Assembly (NCBI GenBank): GCA_029962745.1
Contig: CM057157.1
Coordinates: 21,582,916-21,646,915, forward strand
Direction of reading: 5' to 3'
Source: Echinometra lucunter
Taxonomy: Eukaryota; Echinodermata; Echinoidea; Camarodonta; Echinometridae
Length of the DNA: 64,000 bases
Shown here: positions 25,260-39,500 of the stretch, one piece after another
Position numbering within the stretch: position 1 is the stretch's first letter
Layout of the letters: every line of letters starts with the position of its first letter
Position numbers and translations under genes: made by a program
Notes under the pieces: generated by a model
Seen by the model: only the letters and a program-made list of their open reading frames with translations
Database searches by the model: none
Told to the model about the DNA's origin: nothing

Positions 25260-27527
25260 CTGTTGGCAAAAAGGAAATAAAATAAAAGTAAGAATATCAA
25301 TCCGAATCGCTAAAAAAATTTTTTTACTTGAAGATATATTAGTTTCCTTTTTTCAGTTGTTTGCATGATAGGCCTACTTCCATATTTATTCTATGAATTA
25401 TCATTTTTGTAAAGACAAAACAGTCTCTTTGAAGCCAGTATAGAATGGTATCAGATGAGGAATTCACTACACTCTGATTCAGGTGCTTTTCATACGAGTA
25501 AAATCTAGAACATAAGTAAATAGATCCAAGGCATAATATACAAATAATGACTTTTTTGCTGGACAAGGATTAAAAGTATTTCCCCAGGCTGCTTTTGAAA
25601 CTGTCCCATGCCCTGAGAAAAAGTCCAGGGACCAGTAAATCGCAATAACCAATACTCTTGGTCTAAATGGTGCATGATAAGCCCCTCCATTTTGCTATCT
25701 GTGTTGGTCGGTGTTTGCTCCACTCTTTAGAAACAGGTAATAATTGGAAGGTGGAAACTCACCTTCTTGATTCAGCAGTCCGTCCTCTGAGACACTTCCT
25801 GGCATCATACCTGAGAAAAAAACCCAGAGAGAAACAGAGAGAGATATAGAGAGAGAAGTGAGACAGGCAAAAGAGATATAGTGACGAAACATTAGGGAGA
25901 GAGATTAAGACAAATTATAAAAAAAGAGACAGACTCCGAGAAAGGCAGACAGAGGGAGAGAGAGAGTGAGATTGAGACAGAGAGACAGAAACAGATGATG
26001 TAGAAAGAGAGAATTGGAAAAATACAACAGAAAGAGATTGACACGGACAGACAAAAAAAGAGACAGAGAGAAAATAGAAGACAAACAGTAATGGAGAACA
26101 GGAAAAGAGAAGAAAAGAATCAGAGAGAGGAGAGAGGGGAAAAACAGAAATATTATTTGAGATTCAATTCATACAATCATTTTTGCCAGAGGTGCGATAA
26201 CTCATATTCATTTACACAGAATTAATACCCTTCTGGGTATTCCTAAAATATACCAATACACGGTAAGACATGGTGGGAAGCATTAAATGATTATACACAT
26301 CTACTGTGAAAAAGTGTGACCCTAGCTGTCAAGGGAAACCGGGTCTACAGACTTCATACACAGCTATTACCTATGTCTAGGACTATATAAAGGACCACTC
26401 TACTAACCTACTGAAAACACATACATCTTGGAGGGGCACTTGGGACCAGGTAAGTCTTTATTCAATACAACACAGAGAGAGGTTTGAAATGACAAAATGG
26501 CCGACTCACTTTGTGTTTTTGAGAAAATCATTCTACCGGATATCTCAGCCTCCATAACAAACTGCAGGAAGGCTTCTTGAGCGGCAACTAGTGGATTAGG
26601 CAGATATATAAGCCATGGTCAACTGTACAATGCCACACTTGAACGAGGGATACATGGTCCAACAAAGAAGGAAAGAAAGGAAAGGGTGTATTCATCTATC
26701 TCCCACCCCCCCCCCCCCCCACAATTACCCTCCCTCAACAAGGCAGATATATAAACTATGTTAAAATGTACAACTGAAACAATGGAACTGGGATAAATAC
26801 ATGTAGCCTAAAAGGGTTGGAAACAAAAGGGCATTTATGTAGACCCCTAATCATTCTTCCATTAAGCAGATTTACTAACTATGATCAACTTCATACAACA
26901 GAATTGATATGTGGTGAAAAAACTGTATATAAAGACCACTCAAAAGAGACAAGATAAGTGGTCTAAACAGAAGGTAGTCTTGATTTCTTTCAAACATTCT
27001 TCAGTGAGCCTCGGATTCTGCATAACTTCTGCTGTCTGAAGCTTTTCTTGTTAACCAATCAGAAGACATTCCCTTCCACTCTGATATTATCGACTGATGT
27101 CCATGTTAATGTACATCTTGAAAGAAAAGTGCCATCCCTCTAGTGACATGACGGTGGACACCCCTACTTACTGGACATCAAGGAATAGTCCGAGCTTTCA
27201 TCCAGGGATATGAGTGGAGCATTCCATCTTGGGATGGGGGTGGACCTGGGTGTGCTCCTTGGGGTAGCCACAGGTGACGTCAGGAGTGACAGGGATGTCG
27301 GGCTGATGTTGACTGGGCTGATGTTTGGATACGGCAACATCTAGATGACAGAAATTAAAAAAAAAAAAAAAGTTCTGATCCATCTGATATCATTTGAGCA
27401 CATGGGATTCTTTGCAAGTGTGTCAACTAGACTTATTACTGGCTGCTTCTATTTTTATTCAGAGAGGGAATGGCGTAAGGGAGGGCGGAATCTGTATGCA
27501 CAACTATAGTAATAATGATATAATAAT

Positions 27528-27593
<66 letters not shown>

Positions 27594-30500
27594 TAATGTG
27601 CTCCAATATTACCCTGGCTCAGCTAGGCTACCAATTTCAGCACTCATAGCATTCAAGGAATTCCTTCCTTCCTCCCATATACACCTGGGTGGAGAGTGGC
27701 AAATGTAGATTAATGTCTTGCCAAAGGACATTAGTGCCGCGGTGGGATTCGAACCCAGGACCCCATGATTCACAGTCCAGGGACTTATCCACAACACCTC
27801 AAGTATGTCCAGTTCATTTCAATGTGTGGGAGTGTGGGCATGATTTGATAATTTTATATAACTCTGATGTGTCTAAAACTTGATGCAGGGCCCATAGGAA
27901 GAGCATTATTAACCCATAGCAGTACAGAGTTTTCTTGAGGTCTAAATTAATCATCTTCAATCCTCAAATTGGCAATACAAATAATTTTTTTTCCACGTTT
28001 ACACAGCTTGAAAAAAATAAATATGGATATAACTTAAACCAAAATGAAATATGATTGTAAAATTGAATCAGAAATTGCCAATTTGAACACAGAAATAGTG
28101 ATTATATATTATTCACTGCATTGCCAATTTAAAGAGTTTAATGATTAGTTACACTTAAACTGCTCAAATTCGAGAATGCCACACCATACAGCGATGGGAA
28201 TGGGCTCAAATTTGTCAGTGCATTTTTCTCTTTCTGCTCATGTATAATATGTACTGCCCAGCATTCTGGACCAACAGATACTGCAAAAGCATCTCCTAAA
28301 GGTGTCACTGTACCTCTATGGGTTAATGCCAATGTGGCTACCCTGGGCAAATGATACCCCACTGTAATCATTATCATTCAATAAAACAATGCAAATGCAT
28401 GACCATCGCTCAACATCATCTTCCACAGGCCATACTAACCTGCTGTTGGGAGTGGACATAGGAGTTGTCTGGCCTCCCCAGGACAGTGAAAGGACTGGTC
28501 ATGATGCTTCTACTGGCTGGCGGAGTGGTGGGACAGCTGGTCAGGATCGATGTTGAAGGCAGGTTCAGAGGGGCGGTGCTTGTTGCTGATTGGAGAATTT
28601 TTTAAAATAAGAAGAATAATTAAACAAAAGTTACAAAGAAAAAAGAAGTCTTGTAGTTCTGAGATGGTTAAGGATATTTTGGAAGCTGGGTAAAAAGGGG
28701 AGTTGTTCAATTGTGCATAATCATGTCATGAAACATTAACAATAAAAAATGGAGATTTTCAACCCTCCAAGTTATGATTTCTTGTATCAAAAGATTCTTA
28801 CTATCGTTTTTCTTAGTTTGATTTTTTTTCTTCTAAATATGCATGTCAAAAAAAGATCCATGATTATTTACAAATTCATTTTTTAAAAAGAAATATCTGA
28901 CAATCCCGTTTCTTCCTTAATCATTTTTCTAACAATAGCGATGCACTGTTGATTAGTCATCATAATCAAACAATGTCTATTTGCACACATTCAAATGCAG
29001 ATTTTATTGTGCTTGTAGCTTGCTAAGAGGAAAAAATCAAAGGTAATAAAGAGAAGAAAAGGATTTAAAATAAAAGAAATTCTAGAATTGTCGAGATGTA
29101 AACAGTACAAACAATTTGAAGAAGTTGAATGAAACCATAATAAATTGATTGAAATCTTACCCATATTGCCATTTGCTGTTGAACTGGCTCCGTTGCTTAC
29201 TCCTGACAGTGTTCCCATCTGGCCGATGGAGGTTGTCAAGGCAACAGGCCTGGCTACAGGTGGTGGTGGGGGAGGAGGCAGCATGGCGGTGGGGATGAAG
29301 CCAGCAATCTTGGTAGGACTGTTGGCATTGCCGACGGCGGCACCAGTCTTCACATGAATCTAAAGGAGTGGAGAGTGAGGTAGAGAAGGATTGGATACAA
29401 TCCAAACATTAGTGATGATATCCATCATCTTCCCTCTCCACAATGTCCATCACTCCCACTATCAATGTCATCTCATGAGCAAAGAGCCATAATCATTTTT
29501 TTTTTAAAATGCTGTAATGGGCGGATGTTCTATGTTTACTACAACCTTCTACAATCCTCCTATTTGCCACGTATAATCATTTATAATTTGCTGCTTGTTT
29601 AATTTAATGGTTATTGTATATGCTTAAGACTGTTTTACCTTGTCAAATGATTTGTAAATTTGTTTCCCAGTGAAAAACAAATTTCCATATGGACAATAAA
29701 TACTCAATTTCAATTTCAATTTCCATTATCATGACCTTAAAAATCATGATAATGATAACTGTTATCACCACCATCACCATCTGATTCTAATCAGTGCCAT
29801 CAACACTATCATGACTATCCTTCTTCTCCTCCTCTTTCTCAAATATTCCTCATCATTATTATCAATAGCAGCAGCAGTATCAACATTGACAGCATCAACA
29901 TCAATGTAACTAGCTCAACCTCTTCTATGTTTATCCATATTATCTAAAACACCACCATGATCATCATCATCAACATCAATGTAACTAGCATAATCTCTAT
30001 GTTTATCCATACAATCCAAAACGCAACCATCATCATCATCATCATCATCATGTTCATCATCTTCAACATCATCACCATCACCTTCTTCATCATAATCATG
30101 TTCATCATCTTCAACATCATCACCATCACCATCATCATCTTCATCATCACCATCATCACCATCATCACCATCATCATCTTCATTATCATCACCATATCCT
30201 CCTTCTCATCTTCCATATATCCCCATTCACCTGCACACCAACTCTCCTTACCGGATGATTCTGTGTCTCTTGATGACTGACCAGCTGCACATAGTCCGAC
30301 AGTTGGGCACTCTCCTGGTTCGGCGCCGAGTGGACTCTCAGCTGATTCTGATAGTAACCTGAAGAAGGCGGACCAGGCGAGGGGGCCATACTTGCATACG
30401 ATAGGTTTGGTTGACCAACTGGAAGTAAAATGAAAGTGGAGACTAGATCAACAAAATGAAAATGGATGGAGGCAGATATACTGACATCATAGAAGAGGAA

Positions 30501-33500
30501 ACTGCAAAAATAAGGTGCAACAAGCTAGGTATACTATGTTTACTAGTAATAGGGAAAGTTAATGAAGGATACACAAAAAAACCCACAAAGACAAGACATT
30601 TAAAGTACGAGATTAGTCATATAACTTAAATCTAAAAGGTAAATTTAAAACCAAGTAAAATAAAATGCTTTGACAGTTAATCATGTAATCGTTTAGCTTT
30701 TGTTGGCCTGCTGAATATTCTGAAACTGGTTTTTGAAAGAAATTATGGTGAAGGAAACATTGACTGAATAAGATTTGGAGAAATTATCCTTCACATTGGT
30801 GTACAAATGATAAGGATGAAGCACACTTTTAATGCCTTCTCTCAAAACGTAAGATTCTGAGGTTTTGGAAAAACTTAACCTGTGATTAAAATAACACAGC
30901 ATAAAGGAAATAATAACCATTAACAGAGAAAGCTGTCAACAAAGTTCAAATAAGAGTCATTCTAGACTTTTTATCTCTAATTTCATCCCTGCCGATCTTG
31001 AACTTCTCGTTAAACTCTCTACAACTTCCCATCAATGATTCCATTTGTCTGTCACCCATATCCCATGATCCTCTCCACTTCCTCTACCCCTTTGAGACAA
31101 GTTTTGCAATCGCAAAGCTCTCGGTTCATCCCTCCATTCGGCAATAGGATTAAGACAGGAGGCTCAACAAGTTCTACTAAACTGTGTTTCGCATTGGTCT
31201 CTACTTAGGTACGTTCCTGTGGAAATCCAGGCTGTATCAAATGACTTGGGATAAGCTGGCAAATCATTAGTTGCCGTTTCCTGCTCTTTCAGTAATTCAG
31301 GCTGTGTTCATATATCCCTTTTACAGCCTTATTTCAAATCATGATAGTTTTCACAATGTTTCACAGTGATTTGACATTTGACAATCTAAACATGTTTGAC
31401 ATGATGATTTCCTAACTTGGAAAGAAGTGAGTTATGATACATGCACAAATGCACCCTTTATCCAAGACATGGTTTATACTGATATTCCTAATTTGGGCTT
31501 TTAAAAAAAGCGTTATGAACACAGCCTCTAACTGATGTGGTAATCCCTCGTTTTAAACCGCACTGACTTTCCCCCTAGATATCAAATTCACCTTAGAGCG
31601 GTTATCCCCAATCTAACAAATTCTTTGTGACATGGCTGATCTCTGATGACTTTCTACATTTAGCTGTACTTTTTCTGCAGGGTTACCCCTGTCGTGGAGG
31701 AAGTTCTGAGCCAGCTGGTCAACTGTCTGAGTTTCGTCTGAGTTTATAGCCCTGACAACTGTCAATCAAACCCATGTCACATCGAGGTGACCAACACCAG
31801 ACCCACAACGGGACCAAACCATAATGTTCATTCTGAACAAATGGCCTAGATACTGTTGGTCATTTGTCAGTTTTGCACTGTGCCTGGGGTTATATATTGC
31901 TAATACATGGGTCACATTAATCATTCTTTCGGGTCAAGCTGCACTAACAAGAGAGTTCCCCTTCTCTGTGGACATATCTTAGAGATGTTGTTCAGTACTA
32001 CTTATCCAATCGTGCAATAGTAAAGAGAAAGTATAAAAAAAGGTATTCTGAACAGTGATACATGACGTAAATAGGGTCCAATTTGAGTGATGAGGTAGAA
32101 CCATCAAAACTACAGAAAACTGACTAAATCGTCCAAAAAATTGTTATAAAAAAGCATTAGAGATGCGTGACATCAAAAATTTCCTTCAAAGTGGTATTCT
32201 GCTACAGTCAATAGGTGAGAGCATTCAACAGGCACCACCCTCTCCAAGGAACATCACTATCATGATATTCTTTCACTAAAAAAAAAAAACGAAAAATCAT
32301 CACCACCTATAATTTTTGTTATTTTCTTTACTTCTACCATAACTCAACCTCTTCCAGATATGATGTGTGTGTGTGTGTGGGGGAGGGGGGAGGAGCTTCA
32401 AGCCACCTGTCTGACTCGTGGTCTGGGCATTCATGACACAATCACCATTTCTTCAATTTACGCCCCTGAAAAATAAAACTGTTCCCCATGCTCTGAAAAT
32501 GACAGGTCAGTTAAATGATGGGTCAATTAAATCGTTCATCAGGGTTGTCATTAATTAGCAATTCCTCCTCAACCACCTGACCGTGCTGCAAACATCTTTC
32601 AAGGAAAACTTGGGAAATCTTATGTCTATTTTCACCCCACTATGCACTCTGATTTATTTTACTTTGATTAACTAATGCAGACACGAAAAAATTGAAGTAG
32701 CATGCTGTTGATTTCTGATAAACTTTAAACGTTTCTGCATATCAACTGAGCATAAAGAGTAGCAATCATTTAGATCATTATCACAAACAGATTTATTACT
32801 CATAGGTAAAATTGAAAGGGGGAGGGAAATTACAGCACATGCTGACTCGCAAAATGCCCGCTATCAATTCTTCACAGCAGTTGAATCCCTACCTTCAAGT
32901 CAACATAACACCTAACCCTAAACCTTACCTGAAACCTAATTACAACCCAAGCTCAAATTTGCCAACATGACACCCAGAGTAAATGAACAACTAGATGAAT
33001 CCTTGACCGCGCGCAGTCGAAATATATGCCTCAGCCATTATCAGATTGGAAATATATGGCACATTCATGTTCATTTTTTTATTTTCAATAACATTTTTGA
33101 CCTTGACCTTTGACCTTGTGACCCCCAAATCAAATGAGACCATAATGAGACCTTATATGCATACATGAACCAAGTCTGAAGTTGAACCGTCACAGAGTTG
33201 TTGAGTTATGGCAAGAACCAGCAATTTCCATGTATATAATGACCTCTATGACCTTTGAATTTTAACCATGAGACCCCAAAATCTCATCAGATCATTGTCC
33301 CTCCCATATGCACACATCAGCCAAGTTTGAAGTTGATCCGTCAAATGGTTGAGTTATCGTGAGAACGAACCATTGCTATGTACATAATGACCTCTATGAC
33401 CTTTGATCTGTGACCTTGAGACCCCAAAATCTAATCAGATCACTGTCCCTCCCATATGCATACATGAGCCAAGTTTGAAGTTGATCTGTCAAATGGTTCT

Positions 33501-36500
33501 TAAGTTAACGCGAGACGAAAACGGGATGGATGGACGGACGGACAACCCGAAAACATAATGCCTCTGACAACCAACCACCTACGGTGGGCGGAGGCATAAA
33601 AAAAATGGTTGCACTTGTACATTACAAAATATAATGCTGATATACACAGCAGTGTCAAATGTCTGAACAAACCAACATGATATCTAATACAGTGGGACTG
33701 AACTAGAAACGACTAATCATGTTTTTTCAACACCTGTTAAATGTTCAATAAGTCCTTCATAAAGTACAGCAAGTTGCATGTGAGCAGCTGTGATGTTAAC
33801 AAGACAGGGGCATGGAATATGTCACTTGGGTCAGCATTTAGGACATGTTTTTTGTTCCTGCTACATGGGGGCCTTATTGTAATATATTACACACCCTACT
33901 AGTCAATATCTGTATCATACCTGATTAAGTTGTTAGTAAGAACTAGGAAACACAACCATAATTCACAGCTCCAAATCTGCAATTGCCCAGGTGACACCGC
34001 TGAAAAATCCTCCAAGGCAACTTAAAAGCCCACATGGCACTGATAAAATCTTACTATTTATTGCCTTGGGTGATTTTTTTTTTTTTTTTTTGTCTAGTTT
34101 ATTGTACAGACCAATGAAAGTTGAAGTTGGCAACCTTAGAAATACTTATAGCTGCCCTGCTAGTAACCAGAGGTGGCTACTGTTGGTGTAGGAACCCCAT
34201 GAAACTATGACAGATGACTCACAAGAACTACAATGTCGACCTAATGGGCTGTCAGTCACAATGAATCTAGCAACCTAAAGCTACCTACCATTCTTTAGGC
34301 TAACATCAGGGTGACGAGACATTTGTCCCTGTGAGAATTGCTCCTGCCTTGATATCTCCAAAGACATGGGGTTAGGATTGGGTTTTGATAGGGGTTTTGG
34401 TTCAAAATGATGTGAGGATAAGGATCAAGGTTTGCGTTACATTTGGGGATAGGTTTTATGTTTTACTTAATGTACATATTTTCCATGGGAGCAATTGTCG
34501 TCGGAGCAAATGTCATGGAACCAACATCAGGCTGTCCATATTTTACTCAATTTGGATTTAGGGTCCCACAAATTCCTGCCAAGACACCAGAGTCCACCTA
34601 CCATTCTGAGGGCTACCATCAGGCAGGGTGCAGGCACTCATGGAGCCATCTCGCTCGATCTTGATGCCTCCTGGCCGGGTTCCTGTGGGAGACTGTGCGT
34701 TGGGGAGACCTGCCTTTGGCTTGTTCATGTTGGGCGAATGGATCCCAGGGCTGGCTCCTGCAGGGAAGGAGACAAGGAAAGGAGACAAGGAAAGGGAGTG
34801 AAGAAGAAAATCATAATAGACATCCTTCATTCTAAGAAAAAGAAGGTCTCTGTAGCAAAGGAGAGACTACCTTCAGCATGCGCTAACTTAATCGGTTCTC
34901 TGGCATACTCAAGTAATCATTGCTGAAGGCTTTATTTTGTACAAGATATACATGTGGGGTTATGGTAAAACTTGCAAATTAGGTTTTAGGTTAGAGTTAA
35001 AGTCAGAGTTAGGCAAAGGTAGAGTGTTTGTTCCTGTTTTAATATGTTCAGAATTCAACCAGTTGCACAAAACTTGCAAAGACCTATTGCCCTAAGAACA
35101 TGGGTCCGTCATCCAAGTAAGTCATAACAACTTCATAATATCATCTACATACTATATAATTATCAATAGCACAGGTTCTTTCCTTCTCCTGCCCCCATAA
35201 TTGAGTCAAACTCTCTTTTAAAAGACTCTGTTATACAGAAGTGTCTCATCAGAATCTTCATACCCTTATTCAATTCTTTTTAGTGTTCATGCTTTATCAT
35301 CATATGGTATGCTGACATTGCCATGGGTGAATTAGGCACACTTGCTCATAACTACCCCACAGGCTTTTAAAACAAAACCACAAATAGCCTTCACACCTAT
35401 GCCTCACATATAAGACAACTGTTAAAATTAGAGGTTTGTTGGGAGGTACATAAACTGTCTACACACCTGTTCTGTTACTGTTTGCAAAGAAAACATTACC
35501 TTGTTCCTTCGAGGTATCTAATACGATGGTTTCAAACAAGCAAGCTTGACTCTAACTACAGACAAATATATCTCACTTTGTCCTTACCTTGGTTTAGCAG
35601 ATACACCAGTGATTATCACGCCTGTGCCGTCTTATAAGGAGTTGCAACTGATTCAAATCAATCAAAACTACATATCAATTACAATTCCTATCTCTTTAGT
35701 ACATGGTTGCGATTGTTATCAAGTTACAATTGATTTGAATCGATCGCACCTCTTTAGAAGACGGCCCCAAGCATGCTACAGATACTACAGATACTATTTA
35801 CAGACTAACCTGTTTATAAAGACCACTAAAGGGACACACGTCTCTCTTTCTTAAGTGAGACATAACTGCTGACAACAGTAATAGATGGGTTATAGGATAT
35901 TTTGGACCAAAATAGCTGAAGGTCCAGACATCTTTTTTCACAGGGAACCATGTACAGTCAAACCTGTCTATAAAGACCACTCAAGGGATGCACTGGACAC
36001 ACACACCTCTCTTTCTCAAGTGAGACTAGATAGGTGACTGTCCACGGTTCTCTGGCAAGAAGAAATATGGACCTTCAACTTGCAACCCCATACAAGAGAC
36101 TAAATCATCTCAGGATTAAATGCATCTCATCCTTAACTCACCTGCATCCATGTCGCTATGCCAACCGCTAGAATGGCTGCTGAGGGAGTTGGCCGGTGAC
36201 CTTCCATAGAAACCTCCCATATTATCCCCCTCCTCACCGATGCTGTCCACCTCATCATCTACAGACGACATCGTTGTGGAGTTTCTCTTGATGCGTTTGT
36301 TGCCGTGCGTGAGCGACAGTGGGATGTTGCGCCTCAGTCCGCCCATGTTCTGGCCGCCACCCCCTCCCAGGTCCGGATGGACGTTGTTGGCGTAGCTGTT
36401 GGCGTAGGTGTTGGCTCGGTAAGTGGGGGATGGCAGCTCGCTGAGGTTGAGGGCGCTACAGAGACCGGTATCTGCGGCTCCCATTAAAATTGGCACTGTG

Positions 36501-39500
36501 GAGAGAGAAGAAGAGTATTGCACTGCATGATGCAATAACAGAAGATATTTTCTGATGAGAGCCTGTAGAGAACTAAATTTACCAATCCCCTGAAATGATA
36601 ATTTGCTTACTGCTAGTACATATAAAATCACCCTAAAAACATTACCTGGCATTCTAGAGGTTTATGGTTAAGGAATATGAAGACAGTAAAAGATAACGTG
36701 AGATCACAACGTGCAGAATTGAATGGCTGTTTGATTCCATGAATGCCCTACCTCATAGGTGAGTGCATATTCTTTGAGACAGAATTCAGCCTTTCTAACT
36801 TTCAGCAGATCATCTGATGAAAAGAAAGAAGGCATTTACTCTAATTCTCTAACAGTATATTTCAGTGGTCTTTGCAGGTTAACTGTTTTGCTATGTGTGA
36901 TTCTTTAAGCTCTAATACTTTAATGAAATAAACCTGTTTATAAAGATAGTTCAGGGGTCTCTGTTGACAGGTGTGACAGTACTTACCTTGTGTGATTCTC
37001 CTAAGCTCTAATGCTGTGAAGACTCCGCTGGAAGAAAACATGTGATGATTCTCCTGACCATTCAGCACACTCACTGCAAGAAGAGGTGGAAGGGGAAAAT
37101 AGAGAAATTAACAACAGAGCAATGGGAACACTGATTCAATTCTTAACTCCTACTTCACAAATTTTTCCTAGATATCCATCACAGCTTTACTTTCCTGAAT
37201 AAAAGTAATGACAAACAAACATCTAATGAAATCAGCACATTCTTTTATTCCTCGTTGCACAGAGACGAAGTTTTGCTATTTTATGTTAAATTTAGCCCAA
37301 ATTATGAAAATAAGGAATTTCAAGGCTTGGCAGTTACATTCTTATTGGCTGACAGCTTATAAGATTGCTTGCCCACTAGACTGCTAGCTCACAAGACTGC
37401 TAGCTCACTTGAATAACAGCCGCTGCAACCAAAGGTGCTCTTCTCTGGAACCTTAAGAAAAATTTAATTCATGTTGATGCATGAAAATCTTAAAAACCTG
37501 AAAAACCTGAGAAACGCTCTGATGTGGTAAGGCAGCTATAATAAGATAATCCACAGGTCTATCATTGTACCATATAAGGCACATGGAATCTATTTCATCT
37601 TCAAGGTAACATAAAATGTTTAAAATAAGAATTTCACATCATAAGCCATTTCAACAAAGCCCCTAGATGACAACTTGGCTTAAAACTCTTAAGACACACA
37701 TGCAGTCCATCAAAGATTAATTGGTGGGTAAAATGACAATGGAGAGGTTCTCTAATCTCTGAGAGCGACAAAAACTGCAAAGGAAGTGTGAAGAGCTGTA
37801 ATCTCAACCTTGGTATTGGCATGATTACCCATTGTTTGTTTTACTAGCTTTGCTTTTTAACATGATTTCTCATTATCATACTTTTGGTCAATTATATGCA
37901 TTATCATGACTATATATTTTATTAATGAACTATGCCTAGATCAATGAAAAGAACATCATTGTTACTATTGCTATCATTATATTTATTTATCTCTTATGCA
38001 GTGTATTGATTATTTATGTTTATGGTTAAAAATGGGGAATAAAATAACTTGAACTTGAACGTAATTTGCCTACGGGTACCTGGTGGTCCCTGTGTCAAAT
38101 TAAGGAGAATCAGAGAATTCAATAATGGCTCTTAAGGTCTTAAAATGTGTTCTTATTATCAGGGCTCACATGGCTTGTCACAAAACAACTAAAGTATCGA
38201 AAAGCCGCCTCCTGCCCTTGGAATACTCAATTATCACCCTTTTTGAATGGGCCCCTACGTATGCTGGTCGACAATCACCATGTGAACTGGTGACTGCAAG
38301 AAGGACGTAAACTTGTACACTTCCATGTTCTGCATAATGTAGTGTTTATGCTCATCTGTTTGTGTGTTTGGGGAAGCTGTGACCAATAGAGACATCAGAA
38401 TCTGTTATCCCTTGACTAAGAACTTTCTAAAGAATGTCTTCCAAACATGATTAATCGCTACATGTTACTCAGCAAACATGTTTACAAACACGCCTTTTCT
38501 GTAGCCTTCCTGACTTGATGCCTTGTTTTCTTAGCAAACACGCACGCAGCTAGCAACGTGGCAGCAGCCAGCCAGCCAGCCAGCCCTCCCCCAATTCCCT
38601 GGCTCGCGTCCATCTTGGGATCAACTCCCCAAGCTCCCCCCTCGTAAAGATAACTTCCGCCCTCGCTCACGATCGTATCACACCCAAAATGTCAGAGGTG
38701 TATGCACTTACGGCGACGATGCAACACTTCAGCAGAAAATTTGAGCAGTGACTTAATCTGTATCAGACACCGAGATGGGCCGTAACTCAAGGACGAAGAT
38801 CATCATTTCAAGTAGCATGTAATTTTGATAACAATTCATGTATCTAAGGAAGTGGGGGGGGGGGGGAAGGGAATGAAATAAACCGCTGAGAGCCAGAGGG
38901 ACGTTAAGTCATATACTTCAATACAAGGTTAACACCCTCATGGCTTGGAACAGACTGAAATTTTATCAGGGATAAAGAAAAGTTCTAGAAAGGAGTTTGG
39001 ATACAGGCTTGAACAACTTGAAACAGGAATCGGAAGAGTTGTCTAGTAAAGCGCCCTCACACGAGGATGAGAAAAGAAGCAAGTCATCCAAGAAGCCTGA
39101 TATGCCTCCCAGCGAGATGAGAAGGTTCTACAACCATTCTACAGAGTGCTCTATTCAGCAGTGTGCTGAACACAGAGGCATATATGGATGCACAGACAAT
39201 AAGAAAAACCAAGTCCAAAATTTTCTTTCTCTCTGTTTATGCAACGCTTTCATTAAATGCGAGTCCATCCAGAAATAAAACAAGTAACGAAACCAATAAT
39301 TCTATAAATACCTCTGTAATCAAATAAAACAGTTTTCAGAAACTTAACAAATACCGGTACTGCAGTATTATAGTGCGGATTATCATTCAAGTATAAGAAC
39401 AATTTATTTTCTAAGTGAAATATGATCCTTTAAAGCAACAGTGAACTGACCCTTATTATGATGTATTTACAACAGCATCAACTTACGGCTACTCAAAACC

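Larger units (their letters stand above)
30419..34601. other. NFI intron, 4.2 kb
   Basis: Besides the two elements listed and one TIR element overlapping its upper end, I see only AT-rich sequence, a (TG)n run at 32363 and telomere-like CCTAACCCTAAACC at 32912. No extra exon is supported. Confidence 0.5.

Noticed and set aside
29944..30280. Poly-Met/Ile/Val frames near the NFI LSDYVQLV exon
   Set aside because: They are produced by the CAT/ATC array and the neighbouring real exon in other frames.
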